This document shows positions 52,339 through 61,654 of a stretch of 64,000 nucleotides of DNA, in pieces (within the stretch, counting starts at the first letter, position 1; every line of letters begins with the position of its first letter). Under the pieces are notes generated by a model. It worked only from the letters and a program-made list of their open reading frames with translations. It did no database searches and was not told the DNA's origin. A program made the position numbers and the translations under genes. The DNA comes from Rhodanobacteraceae bacterium ZG21-1 (GTDB taxonomy: Bacteria; Pseudomonadota; Gammaproteobacteria; Xanthomonadales; Rhodanobacteraceae), in assembly GCA_021390615.1 (NCBI GenBank), contig JAJEJU010000020.1, positions 102,941-166,940 of the forward strand, in the 5' to 3' direction.

Positions 52339-53562
52339 CTATTCCGCGGGCACGCCCAGCCTCAGGCCAGGCGAAGCAGCCGCCGGGCGCAGCAGGCGCG
52401 CGCGCAGCCAGCGTTCGCAGGGCAGCGACAGCCAGCGCTCCACCGCCTTGCCCAGCAGCCAGCACAGCGGCAGGGTCGGCAGATACCACAGCCAGCCCCA
52501 GCGCAGGTCGCTGCCGCTGGCGTGGTACAGCCGCACGATGGCGAACACCACGAACATGTGGCTGAGGTAGATCTCGTAGCTCAGCCGGCCCCAGCTGCGC
52601 AGCCAGCCCCAGCCCCAGCCGCGCTGCGCGCGCGACAGGCCCAGCGTCTCGCGCTGGCGGCAGGCCAGCAGCAGGCACAGCACCGACACGGTGAGCAGCA
52701 GCAGGCAGCCGTCCTTGAGCAGCGGCCACAGCCAGCGTTCGGCCAGCATCACCGCGGCGAAACCCAGCACCCCGAAGGCGCCCAGCGCATGCACCACGCC
52801 GCGGTTCGGACGACGCCAGCGCTGCAGCAGCAAGGCACCGAGCACGCCGGTGGCAATCGCCGCCATGCCGGGCAGGTAGGCCTTTTCCTGCCAGATCTCG
52901 TTGTCCGCCAGCGCCGCATGGGTGAACGGCAGCGACAAGGCCAGCAGCAACAGCAGCGGCGCCAGCGCCCACGCGCGGCGGGTCAGCAGGCAAGCGATCG
53001 GGAAGCCGAGATAGAACACTTCCTCGATCGACAGCGACCACAGCACGTCCCAGCCGCCAGGCAGATAGCCGGTGTGGCCTTCGTACCAGTTCAGATGCAG
53101 GCCCAACGCCGCCAGGATCGCCCGCGGCAGCGACTGTCCTTCGCGCTGGATCACGTAATCCTGCACGCCGGCGAGATGCAGCACGCTGAGCACGCCGACC
53201 AGCACCAGCAGGCAAGGCAGGATGCGCGCGCTGCGTCGCGCGTAGAAGGCGCGCACATCAATGCCGCCCAGGCTGCCCCAGCGGCGCAGCGCGTGATCCG
53301 CGATCAGAAAGCCGGAGATCACGAAGAACACGAACACCGACTCGTAGCCGTTGTAGTTCAGGCCAGACAGCAGCGGCATCGGCAGCACGGCCGCCAGCAT
53401 GGTCTTGCGCAGCGGAATGCGCAGGCCAAGGTGGTGCAGCACCACCAGCAGGATGGACAGGCCGCGCAGCAGGTCGATGCCGGGATTGCGCGGGATCGCC
53501 TGACCACCCTCGCCGGCGCTGGCACTCGCCGTCGCCAACGTAGCTGCGGACTCGTTCTGCAT
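52339..53562 (-). CDS. Acyltransferase 3 family membrane protein
   Basis: 407 residues from ATG 53562 with about ten membrane helices. N-terminal RNPGIDLLRGLSILLVVLHHLGL contains the family arginine-glycine and the catalytic His of the HH pair; FVISGFLIADHAL, RRSARILP and WSLSIEEVFYL are further signature segments. Such proteins O-acylate surface glycans or periplasmic glycolipids. Follows the ankyrin-repeat gene by 29 nt on the same strand. Acceptor unknown. Confidence 0.92.
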   Translation of the reverse strand: MQNESAATLATASASAGEGGQAIPRNPGIDLLRGLSILLVVLHHLGLRIPLRKTMLAAVLPMPLLSGLNYNGYESVFVFFVISGFLIADHALRRWGSLGGIDVRAFYARRSARILPCLLVLVGVLSVLHLAGVQDYVIQREGQSLPRAILAALGLHLNWYEGHTGYLPGGWDVLWSLSIEEVFYLGFPIACLLTRRAWALAPLLLLLALSLPFTHAALADNEIWQEKAYLPGMAAIATGVLGALLLQRWRRPNRGVVHALGAFGVLGFAAVMLAERWLWPLLKDGCLLLLTVSVLCLLLACRQRETLGLSRAQRGWGWGWLRSWGRLSYEIYLSHMFVVFAIVRLYHASGSDLRWGWLWYLPTLPLCWLLGKAVERWLSLPCERWLRARLLRPAAASPGLRLGVPAE

Positions 53563-53591
53563 CGGGGTGGCTGCCTCGCTGTTCAAACGGC

Positions 53592-55289
53592 TTACTTTTT
53601 CGCGCCGCGGCCGATCGCGGCGCAATCCGGCTGACCGGAGCCGGGAGTGGCATGGCGTTGCTGCAGCAAGCTCACGACATCGTGGTGGCTGCGGCACTGA
53701 GCGTAGTCCAGCGGCGTCAGGCCATCCGCCGAACGCTCGTTCGGGTTGGCACCGGCGTCGAGCAGGAACTGCACCATTTTCAGATAGCCGAAGGTGGCGG
53801 CGCGCACCAGCAGGCTGTAGCCGCTGGGATCACGCACCTTCAGGTCCACGCCCAGCCGCGCGAACTGCTGCGCATAGTCCGGCGTGTAATTCATCACCGC
53901 GAACTCGATCGGAAAATGTTTCACTCCGGGATCGTAGGTGTTGAGGGTATCGCGCACCTTGAGCATCTCGCGGATCAACTCGATGCTCGGCAGCGGCTGG
54001 TCGTAGCGCGGGTCCACCGTCATCAGGTAATTGCACAGCATGTTGCCGCCGGAAGGCTGCAGCGGCGCGGCGGGGTCGAGCCGGTGGTGCAGCAGGCCCA
54101 CGGCGACCTGCGGCTTGCGCTGGATCAGGTCGATGATGCTGCGGCCGTTGCGGGCATTGGCCGGGTCGCCGAAAAAACGCGTCGGACTGGCGCCGAGCGC
54201 GATCAGGCGATCGACGTAGCGCCAGCGCGTGGCGTCGTCGAGCGTGGCCGGCGCCTTGGCCTGGGCGAACAACAGCGAGGCCAGTACGCGATCGTAGACA
54301 TCGCCCGGCATCGGCGGCGGCGAGGCGCCGAGCAGCAGGTCCAACGCGCGCGCATCGCCGCGTTCACCGAGAGCGCGCACGCCGTCGAAGAACGGCGTCA
54401 GCCAGACCTCGCCGTCCCGCTCCAGCGGCACCGGGTCATGTTCCTGCACGAAGTGCTGGACCAGGTCGATGCGTCCGGCATCGATGGCCGCGCTCCAGGT
54501 GGCCGCATCCGGCGGCGCCGGCCTGCGCAGGTCGAGCAAGGCCAGCACGACCGCATTGGACAGGCCCTGGCGCAACGCCTGGGCAGCAGGACTCTGCTTC
54601 AGCGGATAGTCGAGCTTGGGCGACGCCCGCAGCGCTTCCGCGCTGGGGCTGAAGCTGCCGAATTTCTGCTTGAGCACCCGAGCCGTCTCCAGCAGCTGCG
54701 GCTCGGGCAGCTGCAGCATGCCGTCCCAGAAGCCGTCCAGCTTGGCGTCGCGCTCGGCCGGCGCCAGTTCGAGCATGCGCCGGAACACGCTGAGCAATTG
54801 CGCGCGCTGCTCCTCGTTCATCACCGCCGGCTTCAGCTCCAGCGTCTCCAGCAGGCGGCCGATGGCCAGCCAGTCGTAATGGCCGTCGCGGCCGACCGGT
54901 TGCGCCCCTGCATCCAGCAGGCGGCCGATCGCCGCAGGCACCTCAGGCAGCTGCGAATGATCCGAAATCAATTCCAGGACATAGCCCAGGCGCATGTTCC
55001 ACAGGCGCTGACGATCCGCTTCCGGCGCCAGCTGCAGGAATGCCGGCCACTGTTCTTTCGGCACCGTGCGCACCGCCATGTCGGCCAGCATGAAGTCGCC
55101 GTCCGGGCATTCCGAGAAAGTGGGCAGCGGCCCGTTCAAGGCCTTGCGCAAGGCATCCACACCATGCAGCCCGAGGGCACGGCAATACTTCAGCATGGTC
55201 GCTTCGCTGGGCGCATCCGCCGCAACGACTTTGTTGCTCATACTCAGATCCACGCCGAGCACCGCCAAGGCAATACCGGCCCACGTCAT
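53592..55289 (-). CDS. Exported ankyrin-repeat protein
   Basis: 565 residues from ATG 55289, which has AGAGGA 6-7 nt upstream; a TTG at 55319 is less likely. N-terminal signal MTWAGIALAVLGVDLSMSN with cleavage near VVAADA. The long alpha-helical middle is not recognised. The C-terminal 60 residues hold ankyrin repeats: SGYSLLVRAATFGYLKMVQFLLDAG, then DGLTPLDYAQCRSHHDVVSLL. Repeats like these bind proteins. Upstream of and probably co-transcribed with the acyltransferase. Confidence 0.8.
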   Translation of the reverse strand: MTWAGIALAVLGVDLSMSNKVVAADAPSEATMLKYCRALGLHGVDALRKALNGPLPTFSECPDGDFMLADMAVRTVPKEQWPAFLQLAPEADRQRLWNMRLGYVLELISDHSQLPEVPAAIGRLLDAGAQPVGRDGHYDWLAIGRLLETLELKPAVMNEEQRAQLLSVFRRMLELAPAERDAKLDGFWDGMLQLPEPQLLETARVLKQKFGSFSPSAEALRASPKLDYPLKQSPAAQALRQGLSNAVVLALLDLRRPAPPDAATWSAAIDAGRIDLVQHFVQEHDPVPLERDGEVWLTPFFDGVRALGERGDARALDLLLGASPPPMPGDVYDRVLASLLFAQAKAPATLDDATRWRYVDRLIALGASPTRFFGDPANARNGRSIIDLIQRKPQVAVGLLHHRLDPAAPLQPSGGNMLCNYLMTVDPRYDQPLPSIELIREMLKVRDTLNTYDPGVKHFPIEFAVMNYTPDYAQQFARLGVDLKVRDPSGYSLLVRAATFGYLKMVQFLLDAGANPNERSADGLTPLDYAQCRSHHDVVSLLQQRHATPGSGQPDCAAIGRGAKK

Positions 55290-55608
55290 CAAGCGTCCTC
55301 TGCTGCAAAACGATTTCAAGCCATGCTCCTTGGCAATTGTGTGCGGGCGCCGATGCGCCAGCCGTGCATCTTATCCGTTGGCGACACACATGCACGAGAC
55401 GGGGCGCTCGATGGCTGCCAGCCACGGACATGTCGCAAGCGCCAACTCAGCCGAACCCGCAGTCGCAACCTTTAATTGCCATAGTCGACAACTGCAAATC
55501 GCCTCGACAACGGAGGGCTTCCACAACAATAACGGCTCCGATCGTCTGCCCACGACGCGCCGCTGTATTTCGAGGCGCTTCGCGCGGCGACCATCCGATG
55601 GAGCCCGC
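55290..55608. other. Divergent intergenic region
   Basis: About 320 bp between the ankyrin and XRE gene starts, with a moderately AT-rich part near 55465-55545. No operator or promoter firm enough to name. The XRE frame stays open upstream but lacks a start with a ribosome site. Confidence 0.5.
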
Positions 55609-55992
55609 ATGACCGTCTCCCACGGCGACTTTCCGAAACGCCTGCACGTCGCCCTGGATCTGGCCGGCGTCGATGCCGGGCGCGGACGCATCCGCCAGCT
55701 GGCCGAGATGTACGGCGTGTCGCGCGAGACCGCGCGCAAATGGCTGGCCGGCCTCGCCCTGCCGGAAACCGAACGACTGATCGACATGGCCACGCGCTTC
55801 GGCGTGGGCTTCGAATGGCTGGTCACCGGCCGCGGCACCCGCGGCTCCTTCGACGCCGTGCGCGACAGCGGCGCCACCTATCGCATCGAGAACCGCGAGC
55901 AGACCCGGCTGCTCGGCCTGATCGGGCGGCTTTCGCGCGAACAGCGACGCGCGTTGATCGTCTTGCTGGAGCGGCTGGCGAAGTCCGAATAG
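55609..55992 (+). CDS. Small XRE/CI-like helix-turn-helix regulator
   Basis: 127 residues from ATG 55609 with GGAG 6 nt upstream. The N-terminal domain reads GRIRQLAEMYGVSRETARKWLAG followed by ERLIDMATRFGVGFEWLVTGRG, the helix-turn-helix and the 'EWLLTG' segment typical of phage-repressor-like transcription factors. Short C-terminal helical tail with LSREQRRALIVLLERL. No protease (LexA-like) domain. No prophage genes are nearby; target unknown. Confidence 0.87.
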   Translation: MTVSHGDFPKRLHVALDLAGVDAGRGRIRQLAEMYGVSRETARKWLAGLALPETERLIDMATRFGVGFEWLVTGRGTRGSFDAVRDSGATYRIENREQTRLLGLIGRLSREQRRALIVLLERLAKSE

Positions 55993-56024
55993 CTCGAGGG
56001 CCGAGCAAGCCCGAGTCAGGTTGC

Positions 56025-56324
56025 TTATCCGACCACCTCCACGCCGTGCCAGAACGCCACGCGGCCGCGGATCGACTCGGCCGCTTCTTTCGGCTCGGGG
56101 TAATACCAGGCGGCATTCGGATTCACTGCATCGCCGACCACGACGTCGTAGTAGCTGGCGACGCCCTTCCAGCTGCAGACCGTGTGGTGCTCGCTGGGGC
56201 GGAAATGTTCGCGGCGCAATGACTCGACGGGGAAGTAATGGTTGTTCTCCACCACCACGGTGTCGGCGCTTTCCGCCAGCACCACGCCCTGCCATATCGC
56301 ACGTTTGCTGTGTTGCTCGGCCAT
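56025..56324 (-). CDS. DUF427 family protein
   Basis: 99 residues, start MAEQHSKRAIWQGVVLAES behind AGAGGAG 7 nt upstream. Family landmarks: TVVVENNHYFPVESL, TVCSWKGVASYYDVVV and NAAWYYPEPKEAAESIRGRVAFW. Soluble beta-rich protein; biochemical role of the family is unknown. Confidence 0.93.
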   Translation of the reverse strand: MAEQHSKRAIWQGVVLAESADTVVVENNHYFPVESLRREHFRPSEHHTVCSWKGVASYYDVVVGDAVNPNAAWYYPEPKEAAESIRGRVAFWHGVEVVG

Positions 56325-56512
56325 CAGCCATCTCCTCTGCAATGGGCATGCATTTCGACGCTGCCCTCCATCTCAGCTGCGGCCATGCGTGTGAAATGCA
56401 AGAGTTAGACGGATGAGCGAGGCGCGCACGAGACGTATCGCCCATCCTCGCTGCGACGAGGCAGACGACCCGGCATCGCCCCATCGCCCGTGCCAGACCC
56501 CGAATGGACGGC

Positions 56513-56836
56513 CTAATCTTTGTGCAGCCCCTCGACCACCTTCAGCAGATCGGTGAGGTTGTCGGCCACGCCCGTCTGCGCCACCTTCTCGCCCGCACCT
56601 GCCGCCGCGGTGGTATCGATGGAATAGATCTGCATGACGCCCTGGTTGATGGCGGCCTGCAGCAGGGTGTCCTGCTGTTGCTGGGCGGCGACGGCATTCT
56701 CGAACAGGGTGCCCGACCCATGTTCGATGTCCTGATAGAGATTCCCCGCCGACTCGGCCGGCGCTTCGACAGCCTGATGCGGATCGGGATGAATCACGAC
56801 GACGGCGACCTTCGGATCGACGGGCGGCTTGGACAT
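56513..56836 (-). CDS. RebB-family (R-body) protein
   Basis: 107 residues, start MSKPPVDPKVAVVVI with AGGGG about 8 nt upstream. The middle resembles RebB, the structural subunit of refractile (R) bodies: LYQDIEHGSGTLFENAVAAQQQQDTLLQ, then GVMQIYSIDT, ending in a charged helical tail. R-bodies are coiled protein ribbons that unroll abruptly; related genes are scattered in proteobacteria. There is only one copy here, with no RebA/RebC/RebD partner visible within the window. Family assignment is from memory of the motif order, not a search. Confidence 0.75.
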   Translation of the reverse strand: MSKPPVDPKVAVVVIHPDPHQAVEAPAESAGNLYQDIEHGSGTLFENAVAAQQQQDTLLQAAINQGVMQIYSIDTTAAAGAGEKVAQTGVADNLTDLLKVVEGLHKD

Positions 56837-56855
56837 GGCGGCATCCCCTGATGGT

Positions 56856-56907
56856 GCGCTCCGCGACGGAGCGCCGGCATGCGCGAAGTCCGCCGTCGGC
56901 GACGGCG
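56856..56907. repeat. Two adjacent hairpins between def and the RebB-like gene
   Basis: GCGCTCCG-CGA-CGGAGCGC (56856-56874) and CGCCGTC-GGC-GACGGCG (56891-56907). They could end the def transcript before the RebB-like gene; no T-run. Confidence 0.45.
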
Positions 56908-57018
56908 CGACGAATCCCTTGCCTCGCCCGGCATGCCTTGCGGCAAGGCCAAGCGATACTACTCCGCCCTGACGCAAGGCGCCGCACACCCGGCTTCGAC
57001 GCTGGGCCGCGGTTTGCC

Positions 57019-57558
57019 TCAGTCGTCCGCGCCCAGGTCCATGCCCGGAAACAGCACCTCGGTATAGCCGAACTTGCTGAAGTCGATGATGCGCGAGGGA
57101 TACAGCCGGCCGATCAGGTGGTCGCACTCGTGCTGCACCACGCGCGCATGGAAGCCTTCGGCGTCGCGTGCGATCGGCGCACCGTGCGGATCGATGCCTT
57201 CGTAGCGGATCAAGGTGTAGCGCCTGACCATGCCGCGCAGGCCGGGCACCGACAGGCAGCCTTCCCAGCCCTCTTCCATGTCCTGCGACAACGGTGTGAT
57301 GACCGGATTCAGCAGGATCGTGCGCGGCACCGCCGGCGCCTCGGGATAACGTTCGGATTGGTCGAAGCCGAAGATCACCAGCTGCAGGTCCACGCCGATC
57401 TGCGGCGCAGCCAGGCCTACGCCGCCGGCCGCGTGCATGGTCTCGAACATGTCGGCGAGCAGCGCGTCCAGCTCGGCGCTGCCGATCATCGACTCGGGCA
57501 CCGGCGGCGCGATGCGCAGCAGGCGTTCGTCGCCCATTTTCAGGATTTCGCGGATCAT
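57019..57558 (-). CDS. def: Peptide deformylase
   Basis: 179 residues; removes the N-formyl group from nascent proteins. All three motifs are intact: [10 protein letters not shown] (46-55), EGCLSVPG with Cys101, and QHECDHL with His143, Glu144 and His147 (metal ligands and catalytic Glu). GAGG precedes ATG 57558. It is not next to fmt as in many proteobacteria, so it may be a second deformylase or simply relocated. Confidence 0.95.
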   Translation of the reverse strand: MIREILKMGDERLLRIAPPVPESMIGSAELDALLADMFETMHAAGGVGLAAPQIGVDLQLVIFGFDQSERYPEAPAVPRTILLNPVITPLSQDMEEGWEGCLSVPGLRGMVRRYTLIRYEGIDPHGAPIARDAEGFHARVVQHECDHLIGRLYPSRIIDFSKFGYTEVLFPGMDLGADD

Positions 57559-57958
57559 GCCTACCTCGATGGATCAGTCGCCGGTGCGGAAAGCGCCGGC
57601 CGACGGCGCGATGATTTATACCAGCACGCTGACACAAGCCGGGTTCAAGCCGCGTTACGGGTGTGCGGCGCGGGGATCAAGCGGCTCTAGGCCTGAGCCG
57701 ATGCCCTCGTTCCGAACCCTCAGCGTTCCGGTCAGCCGTTCCAGACAGGATGCATGCAGCGACAACAAGCTACCTAGGGTGTTTCCGCCGACCTCCGGCC
57801 CAGCCGCTGCGAATACTCACTGCAGCCCTGCACAACATGACGTATAAGCCGACGACGTGATGGCCCCGCCTGCAAGAAATGACGGAATGCGCGATCATGC
57901 CGGCGGTGGGATGCATCGCTGGCATGTCGCCATCCAGCGCTGCGCTGGACCGCCGGTC
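57559..57958. other. Divergent intergenic region of def and the hybrid sensor
   Basis: About 400 bp. Holds the def promoter and several ATGs in the sensor frame (57857, 57887, 57911), so part of it may be coding for the sensor N-terminus. Otherwise nothing recognised. Confidence 0.5.
57615..57623 (-). promoter_or_regulatory. Extended -10 promoter of def
   Basis: Minus strand TGGTATAAA: extended TG and a -10 matching at five of six positions, about 57 nt before the def start. No convincing -35. Confidence 0.4.
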
Positions 57959-60900
57959 ATGCTACGGAGCCTACGTGCCGACATCCATGCTGCCATCCCG
58001 TTTCGCGCGCCCGGCCCCGCCGGCAGGCGGGCTTATCCGCGAGGACTCGTGGTGCTGGCCGCACTGATCCTGCAGGCCGCGCTGGCTGCGGCCGCTCCTG
58101 CGACGTCGACGGTCGGACCGGAGCCCAGCTTTCGCATCTACGGCATGCCCGAGGGCCTGCCCAGCAGCGATATCGATGCGCTGGCGCAGGACCGCGACGG
58201 CTATCTGTGGATTTCCACCGAATCCGGCCTGGCCCGCTACGGCGGCGGAAGCTTCCGCGTCTGGCGACACGACCCGCGCGACCCGAAGTCGGTCTCGGCG
58301 GTGCCGCAGGCCAATTTGTTCGTCGACGACGACGGCCAACTGTGGGGCGGCAGCCAGGATGGCCTGCTGCGCTATGACCGGGCCCACGACAACTTCAGCC
58401 ACTGGCATCACGATCCGGCCGATCCCGCCTCGCCGAGCAGCGACGACGTAAGCGCGTTTGCGCGCACCCCGGGCGGCTCGCTGTGGGTCGGGCACTTCGA
58501 CACCGGCGTCGATCGCCTGCGCCCGGACGGCCGCGGTTTCGATCACCTGCGGCAGCTCGCCGGCGATCCGGACAGCCTGGTCTCGGACACGATCTATGCC
58601 TTGCTGGCCGAAGCGAACGGCGACCTGTGGATCGGCGCGCGCGGCGGCCTGGACCGGCGCCTGCCCGACGGGCGCCTGCAGCACGTGCCGTTCGACCGCC
58701 CTGGCGATGCGCATCCGGACAAGCCGCTGCGCGTCTATCGGCTGGCCCGTGTCGGCGACACCTTGATGATCGCCACCAACTACGGCCTGTACGGCCTGGA
58801 CCCGACGGGACCGGCCCGCCTGGTGGCGCCCGACCAGTTGCCGCAGCAGGCGGTGTTCTCCCTGGCCACCGATCTGCACGGACGGCTGTGGGTCGGCACC
58901 AGCGACGGCCTCTATGTGCGCCACACCGACGGCCACTACCAGCACATCGCAGCGCATCCGCTGCTGCGCCAGGGCCTGCCCGACGCCTTCATCGCCGGCC
59001 TCCTGCTCGATCACGAGGGCGGCCTGTGGATCGGCACCACCAACGGCCTGGTCTACCTGTCGCCCGACTGGGGCGACTTCAGCTTCTACACCCATGTGCC
59101 CGACGTGCCCGACAGCCTCGGCCCGGGGGTCTACAACGCGGTCACCACCCATGGCAACGACCACCTGTGGGTGGCCGACGACAACGGCGCGCTGGACCGC
59201 CTGGACCTGACGACGGGCAAGGTCCAGCACCTGCCATTCCGCATGCCGCAGAACCGCTTCGTCTACAGCATGGCCGAGGATGCGCGGGGCCGTCTGTGGT
59301 TCGGCAGCAACAGCGGCGTGTTCCGGCTGGAAGACGGCAAGGTCAGCGAGCTGCAGGCGCCGATGCCCGAGCAGATCGAATTCGGCGACGACGGCACGGC
59401 GTATTTCCAGTTGCCCGACAGCATCATCGCGATCGCGCCCGACGGCCCGCAGATGCGCCCGCTGGCGCTCGATCCGCAAGCCTCGAACGTCAACATCTAC
59501 GACACCGAGTGGCGCGACCACGCCCTGTGGATCAGCAGCGACGCCGGCCTGATGCGCTGGGCGCCGGGCGATCCGCATGCACGCCTGGTGCCGGGTGTGC
59601 GGCCGGGACAGGCAACCCGCTTCGATCTGAACGGCCCGGAGCTGTGGGTGCTGAACGATGAGAACCTCAGCCACTATCACCTCGACGGCAACCAGGCCAG
59701 CCTGCGCGCCACGTATCCGCTGTATCTGGCGCATCCCATCGCCGATGTGCTGAGCCTGCACGCGGACCGCAGCGGCAAGCTCTGGTTTTTCGCGCGCAGC
59801 GGCCTGTGGCGCTACGACCCGACCACCGGCCAGGTGCGCGAGTTCGGGCTGGAACAAGGCCTGGGCAACGGCGAGTTCACCAATGTGTCGATCAGCGAGT
59901 CGCCCGACGGCCACGTCTACGCGGCGACCAAGACCGGCGTGGTCGGCTTCGTGCCCGAAGCCGTCATGGAGAAGCAGCGCATGCCGCGCGTGCTGCTGGA
60001 AACGGTCAGCGTACGCCGCAACGGCAAGCTGCAACGGCTGGACGGTCGGCATGGCCGATGGCGGCTGAACTGGAACGACCGCGACCTCAGCGTCACCGCG
60101 CGCGCGGTCTCCTACATCGCGCCGGAACGCAATCGCTACCGCTTCCGCCTCGATGGGCTGGACAGCGACTGGGTCGACAACGGCCCGCGCGGCGAACGCA
60201 GCTTCACCCAGTTGCCGAGCGGGGACTACACGCTGCAGGTGCAGGCCGCCGGCCCCGACGGCGAGTGGGGCAGCCTGGCGACGCCGCTGCAGATTCACGT
60301 GGACCAGGCGCCGTGGCTGCGCTGGTGGGCCTGGCTGGTCTACGCCCTGCTGCTGGCGCTGCTGTTCATCGCCCTGCTGCTGGCCATGCGCCGCCGCCAG
60401 CAACGCCGCCATCAGCTGGAACTGCTGGCGCAGCAGCATCGCCTCGCGCATGCCGCCAGCGACGCCAAGACCCGCTTCCTGGCCGAGCTCGGCCACGAGA
60501 TCCGCACGCCGATGACCGGCGTGCTCGGCATGGCCGAGCTGCTGCTGACCCGTTCGCTGCCGCCCATCGAACACGGCTACGTACAGACCATCCAGCGTTC
60601 CGGCGAAGTCATGCTGACCCTGGTCAACAGCGCGCTGGACCTGGCCAGGATCGAAGCGGGCCAGTTGCAGCTGACTATCGCGCCGGTCGATCCGCGCATG
60701 CTGCTGCAGGATGTCGCCGCACTGCAGGCCGGCAGGGCCAGCGCCAAGGGGCTGGCCCTGCACGTCGAGAGCGGCGACGACGTGCCCGGCCGCGTGCTCG
60801 CGGACGCCGTGCGGCTCAAGCAGATCCTGCTCAATCTCAGCGGCAACGCGCTGAAGTTCACCGAGCATGGCGAGGTGCGTCTGAGCGTGACGACCCAGAG

Positions 60901-61588
60901 CGGCGGCCTGCTGTTCGTCGTCGCCGATACCGGCCCCGGCATCGAGCCGCGCGACCAGGAGCGGCTGTTCCGTCGCTACGAGCAATTGGACGGCCCGCAG
61001 CGCAGCTCGGGCAGCGGGCTGGGGCTGGCGATCTGCCGCGAGCTGGTAACCCTGATGGGCGGCAGCATCACGCTCGATTCCGCGCCCGGCCGCGGCAGCC
61101 GCTTCCAGGTCTACCTGCCGCTGCCCGCGGTCGCGGTCGCCGCCGCGGAGGCCGATGCTTCTGCCGCAGCACCGGCTACCGCAGCACCGTCGCGCGGCGC
61201 GCAAAGCGTGCTGCTGCTCGAAGACGATCCGGTGATCGCCGAAGTGATCGGCGGCCTGCTGCGCGACCAGGGGCGCCAGGTGCAGCATGCCGTCAACGGC
61301 CTGCAGGCCTTGCAACTGCTGGACACTCATGCGTTCGACGTCGCCCTGGTCGACCTCGACCTGCCCGGCGTGGACGGCTTCCAGTGGGCACGCCTGGCGC
61401 GGCGTCACCCGCGCGGCGCGAGCCTGCCGCTGATCGCCATCACCGCGCGCTCCGGCGGCGACGAAGAAGCGCTGGCGCGCCACGCCGGCATGAACAGTTT
61501 CCTGCGCAAGCCGCTGAGCGGCGCGCAGCTGGCCGAGTCCCTGGACGCCGTCCCGGCGCATCGGCCTCCGCCGAATGCACCGGATTGA
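57959..61588 (+). CDS. Hybrid sensor kinase with periplasmic propeller and C-terminal receiver
   Basis: 1209 residues from ATG 57959; in-frame ATGs at 57857, 57887 and 57911 are alternatives and no ribosome site is decisive. Order: signal/TM near 20-45, about 14 two-component-regulator propeller repeats (DRDGYLWISTESGLARY, DLHGRLWVGTSDGLY and similar) to about 690, Y_Y_Y domain near 724-780 (YRFRLDGLDSDWV), TM at about 787-810. Then HisKA with His846 in LGHEIRTPMTG, ATPase domain with NLSGNALKF, DTGPGIEP and GSGLGLAIC, and receiver with Asp1132 in LVDLDLPG. Unlike Bacteroidetes homologues it has no DNA-binding domain, so it should pass phosphate to another protein. Ligand unknown, often a glycan in such sensors. 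Confidence 0.9.
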   Translation: MLRSLRADIHAAIPFRAPGPAGRRAYPRGLVVLAALILQAALAAAAPATSTVGPEPSFRIYGMPEGLPSSDIDALAQDRDGYLWISTESGLARYGGGSFRVWRHDPRDPKSVSAVPQANLFVDDDGQLWGGSQDGLLRYDRAHDNFSHWHHDPADPASPSSDDVSAFARTPGGSLWVGHFDTGVDRLRPDGRGFDHLRQLAGDPDSLVSDTIYALLAEANGDLWIGARGGLDRRLPDGRLQHVPFDRPGDAHPDKPLRVYRLARVGDTLMIATNYGLYGLDPTGPARLVAPDQLPQQAVFSLATDLHGRLWVGTSDGLYVRHTDGHYQHIAAHPLLRQGLPDAFIAGLLLDHEGGLWIGTTNGLVYLSPDWGDFSFYTHVPDVPDSLGPGVYNAVTTHGNDHLWVADDNGALDRLDLTTGKVQHLPFRMPQNRFVYSMAEDARGRLWFGSNSGVFRLEDGKVSELQAPMPEQIEFGDDGTAYFQLPDSIIAIAPDGPQMRPLALDPQASNVNIYDTEWRDHALWISSDAGLMRWAPGDPHARLVPGVRPGQATRFDLNGPELWVLNDENLSHYHLDGNQASLRATYPLYLAHPIADVLSLHADRSGKLWFFARSGLWRYDPTTGQVREFGLEQGLGNGEFTNVSISESPDGHVYAATKTGVVGFVPEAVMEKQRMPRVLLETVSVRRNGKLQRLDGRHGRWRLNWNDRDLSVTARAVSYIAPERNRYRFRLDGLDSDWVDNGPRGERSFTQLPSGDYTLQVQAAGPDGEWGSLATPLQIHVDQAPWLRWWAWLVYALLLALLFIALLLAMRRRQQRRHQLELLAQQHRLAHAASDAKTRFLAELGHEIRTPMTGVLGMAELLLTRSLPPIEHGYVQTIQRSGEVMLTLVNSALDLARIEAGQLQLTIAPVDPRMLLQDVAALQAGRASAKGLALHVESGDDVPGRVLADAVRLKQILLNLSGNALKFTEHGEVRLSVTTQSGGLLFVVADTGPGIEPRDQERLFRRYEQLDGPQRSSGSGLGLAICRELVTLMGGSITLDSAPGRGSRFQVYLPLPAVAVAAAEADASAAAPATAAPSRGAQSVLLLEDDPVIAEVIGGLLRDQGRQVQHAVNGLQALQLLDTHAFDVALVDLDLPGVDGFQWARLARRHPRGASLPLIAITARSGGDEEALARHAGMNSFLRKPLSGAQLAESLDAVPAHRPPPNAPD

Positions 61589-61654
61589 ACCAGCATCGTG
61601 GACTCAGCCCCGGCCCGTCTGACGGACCGAGGCGAGTCCCGCCCGCCACAGCGC

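Noticed and set aside
55066..55608. N-terminal extension of the XRE regulator to 308 residues
   Set aside because: The extra part overlaps the ankyrin gene in antisense and has no domain; ATG 55609 with GGAG upstream fits the family length.
57971..61561. Uninterrupted 1196-residue frame on the minus strand
   Set aside because: Exact shadow of the hybrid sensor kinase; Gln/Arg/His-rich composition and no family. High GC suppresses stops on the opposite strand.
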